Assembly (NCBI GenBank): GCA_003551805.1 | Contig: PUNR01000370.1 | Coordinates: forward strand, 1 to 31,318 | DNA length: 31,318 bases | Origin: Loktanella sp. | GTDB taxonomy: Bacteria > Pseudomonadota > Alphaproteobacteria > Rhodobacterales > Rhodobacteraceae | Direction: 5' to 3' | The notes under the pieces: generated by a model | What the model saw: only the letters and a program-made list of their open reading frames with translations | What the model was told of the DNA's origin: nothing | Database searches by the model: none | Made by a program: the position numbers and the translations under genes | In this document: positions 20,653 through 27,944 of the stretch, piece by piece | How the letters are laid out: every line of letters starts with the position of its first letter | Position numbering within the stretch: the stretch's first letter is position 1

Positions 20653-21762
20653 ATGTCCGTTTTCAACTTTCTGTCCGGCCAGTTTATCGACGTCATCCAC
20701 TGGACCGACAACACCCGCGACACGATGGTCTGGCGCTTTGAACGGCACGGCCACGAGATTAAATATGGCGCCAAACTAACCGTCCGCGAAGGCCAAGCCG
20801 CCGTTTTCGTGCATGAAGGGCAGTTGGCCGATGTGTTCACCCCCGGCCTTTACATGCTGGAAACCAACAACATGCCGGTGATGACGACGTTGCAGCACTG
20901 GGATCACGGGTTCAAAAGCCCGTTCAAATCGGAAATCTATTTCGTCAACACGACGCGGTTTTCCAACCTCAAATGGGGCACGAAAAACCCGATCATGCTG
21001 CGCGATCCGGAATTCGGGCCGACCCGCCTGCGCGCCTTTGGCACCTATACGGTGCGCGTGACCGATCCTGCGGTATTCCTGCGCGAAATCGTCGGCACCG
21101 ACGGCGAATTTACGATGGATGAGATCAGCTATCAGATCCGCAATATCATCGTGCAGGAATTCAGCCGTGCGCTTGCGGCATCAGGTATTCCCGCGCTGGA
21201 TATGGCGGCCAATACCGGCGATCTGGGTAAACTCGTGGCGGAAGCCATTGATCCGACGCTGAAAAACTACGGCCTGTCACTGCCCGAACTTTACGTCGAA
21301 AACATCAGCCTGCCGCCTGCGGTGGAAAAGGCGCTGGATGCGCGCACCTCGCGCGGGATTGCGGGCAATCTGGACGAACACCTGAAATGGAAAGCCGCCG
21401 AGGCGATGGCCGCCGAAGGCTCTGCCGCGGGTCAGGCGATGGGCATGGGTATGGGGGCCGGTCTGGGCATGCAGATGGGCCACACGATGGGCCCATGGGG
21501 GCCTGTCGCGCAGCCGCAAGCCGCCGCTGCACCGCCGCCGCCGCCCCCGCCACCGGTCGAACATGTCTGGCATATTGCGGAAAACGGGCAAGTGTCCGGC
21601 CCCTATTCCAAGGCTGCAATGGGCCGAAAGGTGACGGACGGCACATTGACCCGCGCCAGCATGGTCTGGACCCAAGGCCAAGACGGCTGGATGGCGGCCG
21701 AAGACGTGACGGAACTGGCGCATCTGTTCACCGTCATGCCCCCACCACCCCCCGGCACATGA
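20653..21762 (+). CDS. SPFH-domain protein with C-terminal GYF_2 domain (YdjI-like)
   Basis: A 369-residue protein with a recognisable architecture. Residues about 1-235 form an SPFH (stomatin/prohibitin/flotillin/HflKC) domain of the virion-core-protein / YdjI subgroup: DTMVWRFERHGHEIKYGAKL, VREGQAAVFVHEGQLADVF, TPGLYMLETNNMPV, RAFGTYTVRVTDPAVFL. A Gly/Met-rich segment (260-282, GQAMGMGMGAGLGMQMGHTM) and a run of prolines (294-301) link it to a GYF_2 domain at about 303-360 (HIAENGQVSGPY, MVWTQGQDGWMAAEDV). There is no obvious transmembrane helix, so it must reach the membrane by partners. GYF domains bind proline-rich peptides. In Bacillus the related YdjI works with zinc-ribbon protein YdjG at the membrane. 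AGGGAGAAAG provides a good ribosome site. Its stop overlaps the next start by ATGA. Confidence 0.88.
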   Translation: MSVFNFLSGQFIDVIHWTDNTRDTMVWRFERHGHEIKYGAKLTVREGQAAVFVHEGQLADVFTPGLYMLETNNMPVMTTLQHWDHGFKSPFKSEIYFVNTTRFSNLKWGTKNPIMLRDPEFGPTRLRAFGTYTVRVTDPAVFLREIVGTDGEFTMDEISYQIRNIIVQEFSRALAASGIPALDMAANTGDLGKLVAEAIDPTLKNYGLSLPELYVENISLPPAVEKALDARTSRGIAGNLDEHLKWKAAEAMAAEGSAAGQAMGMGMGAGLGMQMGHTMGPWGPVAQPQAAAAPPPPPPPPVEHVWHIAENGQVSGPYSKAAMGRKVTDGTLTRASMVWTQGQDGWMAAEDVTELAHLFTVMPPPPPGT

Positions 21763-22181
21763 CCCAGCGCCGCCTGACGATATTTCTGCACTGGTCCTTG
21801 TTCATGCTGCTTCTGGCGATGATCAAAGGCGGTTCTGCCAATGAAGTCCTGCGGCTGACTTTTGTCGGCGCAGGTGCGCTGTGGCTGGCCATGACCGCCA
21901 CGCGCGGGATGCTGGGCAAACCGGGGCCGAAACTGCAAGGCAGCCTGCGCACGGCCTATCCGTGGATGCATCGCGGCATGTATGCTGCGCTGGCAGTGTC
22001 GGTTGCGGCAAATGCAGCAGCCTTGCCGGGTTGGGCCAGCCTTGATCTGGCGTGGAACAGCCTGCTTGTCCTGCTGATCGCGGGGGCATTTCACGGGCTG
22101 TTCCATTTCTGGCGGCACAATGTGCTGTACGACAACGCCCTGCGGATGATGCTGCCGCGTTTCATGCACAAGATATTATGA
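21759..22181 (+). CDS. Small His-bearing membrane protein, cytochrome b561-like
   Basis: A 140-residue inner-membrane protein with about four hydrophobic helices; the real frame starts at the ATG overlapping the SPFH stop codon (ATGA at 21759-21762). Histidines sit where cytochrome b561/YodB-type proteins place their haem ligands: FLHWSLFMLLLA at the N-terminus, PWMHRGMYAALA in the middle and AFHGLFHFWRHNVLY in the last helix. Two b-type haems per monomer are therefore possible, but no haem-binding proof exists in the sequence and it is shorter than usual for the family (about 170-190). Overlap with both neighbours (four bases each) makes its place in the cluster firm. It may bring electron transfer or simply membrane anchoring to the complex. 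Identification moderate. Confidence 0.65.
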   Translation: MTQRRLTIFLHWSLFMLLLAMIKGGSANEVLRLTFVGAGALWLAMTATRGMLGKPGPKLQGSLRTAYPWMHRGMYAALAVSVAANAAALPGWASLDLAWNSLLVLLIAGAFHGLFHFWRHNVLYDNALRMMLPRFMHKIL

Positions 22182-23284
22182 CCAGTACAAACACGATAGA
22201 ACCCGTTGACCACCGTTTCCCCTGCGATGCCTGCGGGGCGAATATGCGGTTTGATCCGCAAAGCAACCAGCTGATCTGCCGGCATTGCGGCAACCAGCAG
22301 GCGATGCCGCAAACCGGTGGCGGCGGTGGCAGTATCAAGGAACTCGACTTTCGCCGCGCGATCGAACAGCGCCTGCCTGAAGCAGATATCGAAATCACCC
22401 GCACTGTTGCCTGCGACAGTTGCGGCGCACAGTTTGAATTCGACCCCGACCATCACGCTACGCAATGCCCGTTCTGCGCCAGCCCCGTGGTCAGCGACAC
22501 CGGCACGCACCGGCATATCAAACCGGGTGGCCTGTTGCCTTTTGCGCTGGACGAACCCACCGCGCATAAGGCGATGAACGACTGGCTGGGCAGTCTGTGG
22601 TTCGCGCCAAACGGTTTGCAGGATTACGCCCGCAAGGGGCGCAAGATGAACGGCATTTATGTGCCTTACTGGACCTTCGACGCCGATACCGCCAGCCGCT
22701 ATACCGGCCAGCGCGGCACGCATTACTATGTGACACAAACAGTCATGCGCAACGGCAAGGCGACACAGGTCCGTACACGGCGCACCCGCTGGCGGTCGGT
22801 GTCGGGTCAGGTCGCGCGGTTCTTTGACGATGTGCTGGTGCTGGCATCAAGATCATTGCCCAAGAAACACACCGACGGGCTGGAACCTTGGGACCTTAGC
22901 GCGCTGGAACCTTACAAGCCCGACTACCTTGCCGGTTTCCGCGCCGAAGGCTATCAGATCGCGCTTGAGGACGGCTTCACCGAGGCACGCGCCTATATGG
23001 ACCGGATGATCGCGCGCGATGTGAAATACGACATCGGCGGCGATGACCAAAGAATCGGGCAGATCAACACGCAGATCAGCGATGTGACCTTTAAACATAT
23101 CCTGCTGCCGGTCTGGCTTGCGGCCTATAAATACCGCGGGCAAAGCTATCAGTTTGTGGTCAACGGGCGCACTGGCCGCGTGCAGGGCGAACGGCCTTAT
23201 TCGGCATGGAAAATCGCAGGCGCGGTGATTGTCGGTCTGATCTTGGCAGTCGGGGTAAGTTTCGTTATCGCTAACACCCAATAG
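22178..23284 (+). CDS. Double zinc-ribbon protein with C-terminal membrane anchor (YdjG-like)
   Basis: A 368-residue protein. Two zinc ribbons are plain: Cys16/Cys19 with Cys34/Cys37 (FPCDACG, LICRHCG) and Cys79/Cys82 with Cys97/Cys100 (VACDSCG, TQCPFC). A mainly beta domain follows (about 110-335), with YVPYWTFDADTASRYTGQRG, then KKHTDGLEPWDLSALEPYKP. One transmembrane helix lies at the very C-terminus (about 345-366). Databases often call such proteins primosomal protein N-prime or TFIIB-type zinc ribbon because of the ribbons; there is no helicase motif, so the former is wrong. The layout resembles Bacillus YdjG, partner of the SPFH protein YdjI and of PspA-type stress proteins. It overlaps the preceding gene by ATGA and ends the cluster; fructokinase follows 16 bases later. 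Confidence 0.85.
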   Translation: MTSTNTIEPVDHRFPCDACGANMRFDPQSNQLICRHCGNQQAMPQTGGGGGSIKELDFRRAIEQRLPEADIEITRTVACDSCGAQFEFDPDHHATQCPFCASPVVSDTGTHRHIKPGGLLPFALDEPTAHKAMNDWLGSLWFAPNGLQDYARKGRKMNGIYVPYWTFDADTASRYTGQRGTHYYVTQTVMRNGKATQVRTRRTRWRSVSGQVARFFDDVLVLASRSLPKKHTDGLEPWDLSALEPYKPDYLAGFRAEGYQIALEDGFTEARAYMDRMIARDVKYDIGGDDQRIGQINTQISDVTFKHILLPVWLAAYKYRGQSYQFVVNGRTGRVQGERPYSAWKIAGAVIVGLILAVGVSFVIANTQ

Positions 23285-23300
23285 AAACTGGAGACGACCG

Positions 23301-24206
23301 ATGATCCTGTGTTGTGGTGAAGCCCTGATTGACATGCTGCCGCGCGAAACCGCAGGCGGTGAAAACGCCTTTGCCCCGCATGCCGGTGGTGCGGTGTTCA
23401 ACACCGCCATCGCGCTGGGGCGGCTGGGCGCGCCGGTGCAGTTCTTTTCCGGCCTGTCGTCCGATCTTTTTGGCACGATCCTGCAGGACCAGCTGCGCGC
23501 CTCTGGCGTTGATGCCAGCGTCGCGGCACTCAGCGACAGGCCGACGACCTTGGCCTTTGTCACCTTGACGAACGGCCATGCGTCCTATGCGTTTTATGAC
23601 GAAAACACCGCTGGCCGGATGCTGACACCCGACGACCTGCCTGACACACAGGCCAATGCGCTGTTTTTTGGCGGTATTTCGCTGGTCGTCGAACCCTGTG
23701 CCGCCGCCTACGAGGCGCTGATGCTGCGCGAAGCATCCCGCGCGGTGACGATGATCGACCCCAATATCCGCCCCGGTTTCATCAAGGACGAAGCCGCCTA
23801 TCGCGCGCGGCTTGACCGGATGCTGGCGGTGGCAGATATCATCAAAACCTCGGACGAAGATCTCGCATGGCTGACTGGCAGTGATGATGCAGCCGCACTG
23901 CGCGCCAAAACCGGTGCCGCCGTCGTCCTGCTGACGCGGGGCGCAGATGGCGTGACGGTCGTCACCAAAGACGCCAGTTTCGATGTGCCCGCGCTCAAGG
24001 CCGATGTTGTGGATACCGTTGGCGCTGGTGACACCTTCAGCGCCGGTTTTCTGGCCAACCTAGAGGCGCAGGGCCTGCTGACAAAATCCGCCATCACAGG
24101 TGCCGGCCAAGACGCGCTGACCCGCGCCACCGCCTTTGGCGCACGGGTGGCTGCGATCACTGTCAGCCGTGCGGGGGCCAACCCGCCTTGGGCGTCAGAG
24201 CTGTGA
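23301..24206 (+). CDS. PfkB-family carbohydrate kinase, probably fructokinase
   Basis: A 301-residue ribokinase-fold sugar kinase. The N-terminal family motif GGAVFNTAIALGRLG is at about residues 29-43, and the C-terminal signature DTVGAGDTFSAGF at 238-250 contains the catalytic base Asp244. The opening ILCCGEALIDMLP matches bacterial fructokinases better than ribokinases or 2-keto-3-deoxygluconate kinases. It would phosphorylate fructose (or a related ketose) at the expense of ATP. It lies 16 bases after the zinc-ribbon gene with GGAGACG before its ATG, so it may be read from the same transcript although its role looks unrelated. Its stop overlaps the start of dtd (GTGA). The sugar specificity is an inference. 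Confidence 0.88.
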   Translation: MILCCGEALIDMLPRETAGGENAFAPHAGGAVFNTAIALGRLGAPVQFFSGLSSDLFGTILQDQLRASGVDASVAALSDRPTTLAFVTLTNGHASYAFYDENTAGRMLTPDDLPDTQANALFFGGISLVVEPCAAAYEALMLREASRAVTMIDPNIRPGFIKDEAAYRARLDRMLAVADIIKTSDEDLAWLTGSDDAAALRAKTGAAVVLLTRGADGVTVVTKDASFDVPALKADVVDTVGAGDTFSAGFLANLEAQGLLTKSAITGAGQDALTRATAFGARVAAITVSRAGANPPWASEL

Positions 24207-24640
24207 AAGCGCTGATCCAGCGCGTCAGCCACGCCAGTGTCAGCGTCGATGGCAAGGTGATCGGCGACATCGGGGCGGGCCTGTTGATCTTTGTCTGTGC
24301 GATGGCAGGCGATGACGCCGCCAAATCCGCGGCATTGGCGGCCAAGATCGCCAAGCTGCGGATTTTCAAGGATGACGCGGGCAAGATGAACCGGTCCTTG
24401 CTTGATACCGGCGGGTCCGCATTGATCATCAGCCAGTTCACGCTGGCCGCCGATACATCGCGCGGCAACCGCCCGGGGTTTTCCGCAGCGGCAAGCCCCG
24501 CAGAGGGGCGTGCATTATACGAACAATTCATCAGCGATATCAGCGCTTTGGGCATCCAAACCGCAACGGGGTCATTTGGCGCAGACATGCAGGTCACGCT
24601 TTTGAACGACGGTCCGGTCACGCTGATGCTGGATATCTAG
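24203..24640 (+). CDS. dtd: D-aminoacyl-tRNA deacylase
   Basis: A 145-residue homodimeric enzyme that hydrolyses D-aminoacyl-tRNA (and glycyl-tRNA-Ala) and so guards against D-amino acids in translation. Both active-site motifs are present: SQFTLAAD (about residues 79-86) with the following GNRPGF, and the Gly-cis-Pro motif region NDGPVTLMLD at the C-terminus. The usual RPSF is RPGF here, a small departure. The start is a GTG at 24203, overlapping the kinase stop as GTGA and giving MKALIQRVSHASVSVDG, the family's standard N-terminus; a TTG at 24188 is less likely. Translational coupling to the kinase gene is probable. Repeat copy C follows in the convergent gap to znuB. Confidence 0.95.
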   Translation: MKALIQRVSHASVSVDGKVIGDIGAGLLIFVCAMAGDDAAKSAALAAKIAKLRIFKDDAGKMNRSLLDTGGSALIISQFTLAADTSRGNRPGFSAAASPAEGRALYEQFISDISALGIQTATGSFGADMQVTLLNDGPVTLMLDI

Positions 24641-24653
24641 CGCCACGCTTTGT

Positions 24654-24690
24654 CATCGTCCGAGCTTAAATATCCCCGCGCGGAGCGCTT
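24654..24690 (-). repeat. Dispersed intergenic repeat, copy C
   Basis: On the minus strand AAGCGCTCCGCGCGGGG, then ATATTTAAGCTCGGACGATG. This is the best match to the family consensus. It fills most of the gap between convergent dtd and znuB, with the GC block on the znuB side, abutting the znuB stop; seen from that gene it has the same orientation as copies A and B relative to yebC and guaD. Confidence 0.6.
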
Positions 24691-25488
24691 CTAGACCCGC
24701 AATTGCGGCAGCTGCCGGCTGATCATGCTGATCGCAAAAATCCCCACGGCGACGCAGATGATTGACGGTCCGACTTGCGTGTCAAAGATCACCGCCAGCC
24801 GCAGCCCGCCCAAAGCGGACAAAGCGCCAAATGCCATCGCAAAAAATGCCATCCGTTCGGGTGTACTAGCGAAACTGCGCGCACTGGCGGCGGGGATAAT
24901 CAGCAGGGCCGTGATCAACAAGGCGCCCACGACCTTGATCGCCACGGCGACGACAGCCGCGACCAGCACCGTCAGGATCAATTGCTGACGGCGCGGATTG
25001 ATGCCGGCTGCAAAGGCCAGATCGGGGTTCAGCGTCGCGGTCAGCATCGCGGACCAATGCCACCAAAGCACGCCGACCAGCAACGCCCCGCCGCCCCAGA
25101 TAACGGCCAGATCACTCCGCGTGACGCTGAGAACATCGCCGAAAAGATAGGCGTCCAGATCAATCCTCTGTCCCGGTACAAGCGTCACCGCGACCAGACC
25201 CAGCGCCAATGCGCCATGCGCCAGCACGCCAAGGATCGTGTCGACGGCAATGCCCTGCCCGCTCAGGCTGTGGATCAGCACCGCCATGCCCAGCGCGACA
25301 ACCGCCACGCCCAGCGTGATGGACGTGCCGAACAGCAGCGCCAGCGCCACGCCAAGGATGGCGGCATGGGCGGTGGCATCGCCGAAATAGGCCATGCGCC
25401 GCCAGACGACAAAACACCCCAACAGCCCTGTTGCGACAGCGGTGCCAACAGCGGCCAATGCCGCACGCACCAGAAAATCATCCAGCAT
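24691..25488 (-). CDS. znuB: Zinc ABC transporter permease
   Basis: A 265-residue inner-membrane permease of the ABC-3 (metal) family, with about eight hydrophobic helices. The family features are the N-terminal FLVRAALAAVGTAVATGLLG, then YFGDATAHAAILGVALALL (the ABC coupling region with the conserved Gly/Asp/His residues), and later VGALLITALLIIPAASARSF. It forms the channel for Zn2+ delivered by ZnuA, driven by ZnuC. The start shares one base with the znuC stop (TAATG), so znuC and znuB are translationally coupled. Manganese specificity is possible for the family, but the neighbouring zur-type regulator and His-rich ZnuA argue for zinc. Confidence 0.94.
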   Translation of the reverse strand: MLDDFLVRAALAAVGTAVATGLLGCFVVWRRMAYFGDATAHAAILGVALALLFGTSITLGVAVVALGMAVLIHSLSGQGIAVDTILGVLAHGALALGLVAVTLVPGQRIDLDAYLFGDVLSVTRSDLAVIWGGGALLVGVLWWHWSAMLTATLNPDLAFAAGINPRRQQLILTVLVAAVVAVAIKVVGALLITALLIIPAASARSFASTPERMAFFAMAFGALSALGGLRLAVIFDTQVGPSIICVAVGIFAISMISRQLPQLRV

Positions 25489-26219
25489 TATTCCGCCGCC
25501 TCGTGATGGTGATCGTGGCCGTGATCATGTTCATGCCGGTACAATGCCAATGCGCCGCCGGTTCCGGTGCCGAACAATTCGCGATAGGCGGGTGCGGCAG
25601 ACACCACCTCTGGCGTGCCTTCGCAGCAGATGTGACCGTTCAGGCAGATGACCCTGTCAGACGCGCTCATGACAACGTGCAATTCGTGGCTGACCATCAG
25701 AACAGCGCACCCCAGATCCTGCCGCACGGCAGCGATCTGGCGGTAGAACGCAGCCGAACCGGGCTGGTCAAGACCTTGCGTCGCTTCGTCCAGCATCAGC
25801 ACATCCGGCTTGGCCAGGATTGCACGGGCCAGCAGCACGCGCTGGAACTGCCCGCCAGACAGTTGCGACATTTGCTGGTGGTCCAGCCCCACTACGCCAG
25901 CGGCGCGCAGTGCATCAGCGGCAGCGGCGGCGGGCACGGGTTTGGGCAGGTTCAGAAACCGCGCCACGGTAATTGGCAGGGTCGGGTCGATATGCAGCTT
26001 TTGCGGCACATAGCCGATGCGCAGGCCGGGTTTGCGGGTGACCTTGCCTTTTTGCGGGGTCAATGCGCCGATCAGCAGGCGCAGCAGCGTCGATTTGCCA
26101 GACCCGTTGGGCCCGACAATCGTGACGATCTCGCCTTTGTCCAGCGTCATGCTGACGTTGTGCAAAACCCTCTGGCCACCATGGCCAAAATCAAGCTGAC
26201 GCGCGTCGATCAGGCTCAT
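25488..26219 (-). CDS. znuC: Zinc ABC transporter ATP-binding protein
   Basis: A 243-residue ABC ATPase that energises ZnuB. Walker A is GPNGSGKST (about residues 39-47), the signature is LSGGQFQRVLLARAIL, and Walker B is VLMLDEATQG, followed by the switch His in VSHELHVV. The C-terminus is His-rich (YRHEHDHGHDHHHEAAE), a common feature of zinc-handling ATPases and a possible Zn2+ sensor or store. The ATG at 26219 overlaps the zur stop by ATGA; the longer frame to 26249 would run into the zur gene. It is the middle gene of zur-znuC-znuB. Confidence 0.95.
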   Translation of the reverse strand: MSLIDARQLDFGHGGQRVLHNVSMTLDKGEIVTIVGPNGSGKSTLLRLLIGALTPQKGKVTRKPGLRIGYVPQKLHIDPTLPITVARFLNLPKPVPAAAAADALRAAGVVGLDHQQMSQLSGGQFQRVLLARAILAKPDVLMLDEATQGLDQPGSAAFYRQIAAVRQDLGCAVLMVSHELHVVMSASDRVICLNGHICCEGTPEVVSAAPAYRELFGTGTGGALALYRHEHDHGHDHHHEAAE

Positions 26220-26698
26220 GCGGCGGCGCTGGTCTGGCAGGCGGGGCACAGGCCCTCTGCTTCGATCACGGTCTGTTCAAGCTGGAAACCGTTGGCGGCG
26301 GCGGCTTGTGTCAGGGACCGTGAACTGGCCTGCGCCTCGGCGATGGTGCCGCATTTACGGCAAATCATGAAGGCCGGATCATGCGCGGCACCGGGATGGG
26401 CGCAGGCGACAAAGGCGTTCAACCGTTCGATCCGGTGCACAAAACCCTGTTCGACCAGAAAGGTCAGCGCGCGGTAGGCGACAGGCGGCTTGGACCCCAG
26501 CCCTTCGGCGTCAAGGCGAGCCAGTACGTCATAGGCCCCAAGTGCGGCATGGCTTTCCAGCAGGATTTCGAGAACCCGCCGCCGGATCGGGGTCAGCTTG
26601 ACCTTGCGGGTCACGCAGGCCGCATCAGCCGCAGCCAGCGCAGTGCTGATGCAGTTTGCATGATCGTGACGGGCAAAGGCCATCGGGTCTTTGGACAT
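26216..26698 (-). CDS. zur: Zinc uptake regulator, Fur family
   Basis: A 160-residue metalloregulator that represses zinc uptake when zinc is plentiful. The winged-helix region is KLTPIRRRVLEILLESHAALGAYDVLARLD and SKPPVAYRALTFLVEQGFVHRIERL. The structural zinc site is shown by the two CxxC pairs, ICRKCG and GLCPACQ; further His/Cys residues occur in the AHPGAAHD region and the His/Asn/Cys-containing N-terminus. It is the first gene of the leftward zur-znuC-znuB operon, whose reading frames overlap. Its start at 26698 has AAGGTG just upstream. The palindrome at 26708-26722 is the obvious autoregulatory and divergent operator. The znu context makes zur, rather than fur or mur, the likely identity. 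Confidence 0.93.
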   Translation of the reverse strand: MSKDPMAFARHDHANCISTALAAADAACVTRKVKLTPIRRRVLEILLESHAALGAYDVLARLDAEGLGSKPPVAYRALTFLVEQGFVHRIERLNAFVACAHPGAAHDPAFMICRKCGTIAEAQASSRSLTQAAAANGFQLEQTVIEAEGLCPACQTSAAA

Positions 26699-26706
26699 GG
26701 CGCACC

Positions 26707-26735
26707 TTGTTATGATATAACATCTCAACTATACC
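26707..26735. promoter_or_regulatory. Divergent znuA/zur promoter with Zur-type operator
   Basis: TGTTAT-GAT-ATAACA at 26708-26722 is a perfect dyad of 6-base arms, the pattern of alphaproteobacterial Zur boxes. It overlaps the znuA -35 box TTGTTA (26707-26712), which is 17 bases from TATACC at 26730-26735. On the other strand the dyad falls where the zur -10 element would be, with TTGAAC about 17 bases before it. Zur bound here could shut off both directions. Confidence 0.75.
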
Positions 26736-26767
26736 ATTGGTTCAATTTCATAACAAGGACCCTCACC

Positions 26768-27892
26768 ATGATTCGACTGCTGACAGCATGCTGCCTTGCA
26801 CCTGCCGCTGCCTGGGCCGAGGTGCCGAAAGTCATGACCGATTTCGCGCCCATCCACAGCCTGACCGCCCAAGTGATGGGTGATCTGGGCAGCCCAGACC
26901 TGCTTTTGCCCCCCGGTGCCGACCCGCATGACTTTGCGCTGCGCCCCAGCGATGCGGGCAAACTGGGCGAGGCTGACCTTCTGTTCTGGACCGGCCCCGG
27001 CCTGACCCCGTGGCTGAGCGATATGATCGACACGCTGGCACCGTCGGCAACGCAAGTGACCTTGCTTGACCTGCCCGGCTGGGACACATTGCCAATCCGC
27101 GATATCCGCCAGTTCGTTGTGCCCGCTGCTGCGGAAGACGACCACGGCCATGATGACGATCACGGACATGATGATCACGGTGACGATCATGGGCATTCAC
27201 ATGACGACCATGCACATGACGATCACGATAGCCATGACCACGGGCACGATGATCACGGGCACGACGATCATGGTCATGACGACCACGGACATTCACACGA
27301 CGATCATGCACATGACGACCATGGGCACGATCACGGCCACAGCCATGATCACGGACACGACCATGACCACGGTGACTTTGATCCGCACGCATGGCTTGAC
27401 CCGACAATCGCACAGGTTTGGGTTGCTGCGATTGCAGACCAGCTTGGCGCTGCCGATCCTGACAATGCAGCGACCTATGCCGCCAATGCTCAGGCTGCAA
27501 TCGCGCGTCTCGAAGCCCTTGATGCAGAACTGGCCGAAATGCTGGCACCCGTTGCCGGACAGGCCTACATCCTGCCGCATGACGGGTATCAGTATTTCGA
27601 ACAGCGGTACGGGCTGACCGCAGCGGGTGCGATTTCGGGCATTGATGCACGCACACCCGGGCCAGCACAGGTCGCCAGCCTGCGTGCGCAGATGGCGGAA
27701 AGTGACATTTCCTGTGTGTTCAGCGATGCCGAGATCGGCGAACGCTGGGCGACAGTTGTCACCGAAGGCACTGATGCACGCACCGCGCGGATCGACGGTG
27801 TCGGTCTTGATCTGGAAAGCGGCGTTGACCTTTACGACGCCTTGCTGCGCCGTCTGGCGGATGACTTTGTCGATTGTCTGGGCGACGCCTGA
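26768..27892 (+). CDS. znuA: Zinc ABC transporter substrate-binding protein
   Basis: A 374-residue periplasmic zinc-binding protein delivering Zn2+ to ZnuBC. A signal peptide (MIRLLTACCLAPAAAWA) leads into the ZnuA fold. Zinc ligands by position: His54 (ADPHDFALRP), His207 (DPHAWLDP, after the insert), and the His in YILPHDGYQYFEQRYGL. Between residues 123 and 202 lies an exceptionally long His/Asp/Gly-rich loop with, by my count, 32 His in 80 residues, which makes the protein longer than usual. The last ligand position reads SCVFSDAEIGE, where most ZnuA proteins have a Glu/Asp-Pro-Gln segment. AAGGA precedes the ATG. It is divergent from zur across the Zur-box region and thus zinc-repressed by inference. 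The hairpin at 27909-27934 follows. Confidence 0.96.
   Translation: MIRLLTACCLAPAAAWAEVPKVMTDFAPIHSLTAQVMGDLGSPDLLLPPGADPHDFALRPSDAGKLGEADLLFWTGPGLTPWLSDMIDTLAPSATQVTLLDLPGWDTLPIRDIRQFVVPAAAEDDHGHDDDHGHDDHGDDHGHSHDDHAHDDHDSHDHGHDDHGHDDHGHDDHGHSHDDHAHDDHGHDHGHSHDHGHDHDHGDFDPHAWLDPTIAQVWVAAIADQLGAADPDNAATYAANAQAAIARLEALDAELAEMLAPVAGQAYILPHDGYQYFEQRYGLTAAGAISGIDARTPGPAQVASLRAQMAESDISCVFSDAEIGERWATVVTEGTDARTARIDGVGLDLESGVDLYDALLRRLADDFVDCLGDA
27134..27373 (+). repeat. His/Asp-rich coding repeats of the znuA metal loop
   Basis: Codons 123-202 of znuA consist of short units such as DDHGH, DDHAH and DDHG. A larger unit of 15 residues, DDHGHSHDDHAHDDH, appears twice (around 27185 and 27278) with identical protein sequence but several synonymous differences in the DNA, so the duplication is either old or maintained by selection on the protein. 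The tract length is likely to vary between strains. Confidence 0.8.
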
Positions 27893-27908
27893 TCACATCG
27901 ACGCATTT

Positions 27909-27934
27909 GGGGGGCAAAGGCCATTTTGCCCCCC
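27909..27934. terminator. Hairpin between convergent znuA and HAD phosphatase genes
   Basis: GGGGGGCAAA and TTTTGCCCCCC pair over 10 bp around a short GGCCAT loop. Its position 17 bases after the znuA stop and 11 before that of the opposite gene suits a bidirectional terminator, although no U-run follows on either strand. Confidence 0.65.
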
Positions 27935-27944
27935 ATCGCCAGCG

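Noticed and set aside
22178..23284. Annotation as primosomal protein N-prime / superfamily II helicase
   Set aside because: There are zinc ribbons but no helicase motifs, and the protein ends in a membrane helix.
17363..23284. The TelA cluster as an anti-phage defence island
   Set aside because: No nuclease, toxin, mobile element or base-composition shift is visible; housekeeping-like flanks and operon structure favour a core envelope function.
27134..27373. Repetitive tract resembling a CRISPR or satellite array
   Set aside because: The units are short, irregular and in frame with znuA; they encode the His-rich loop.
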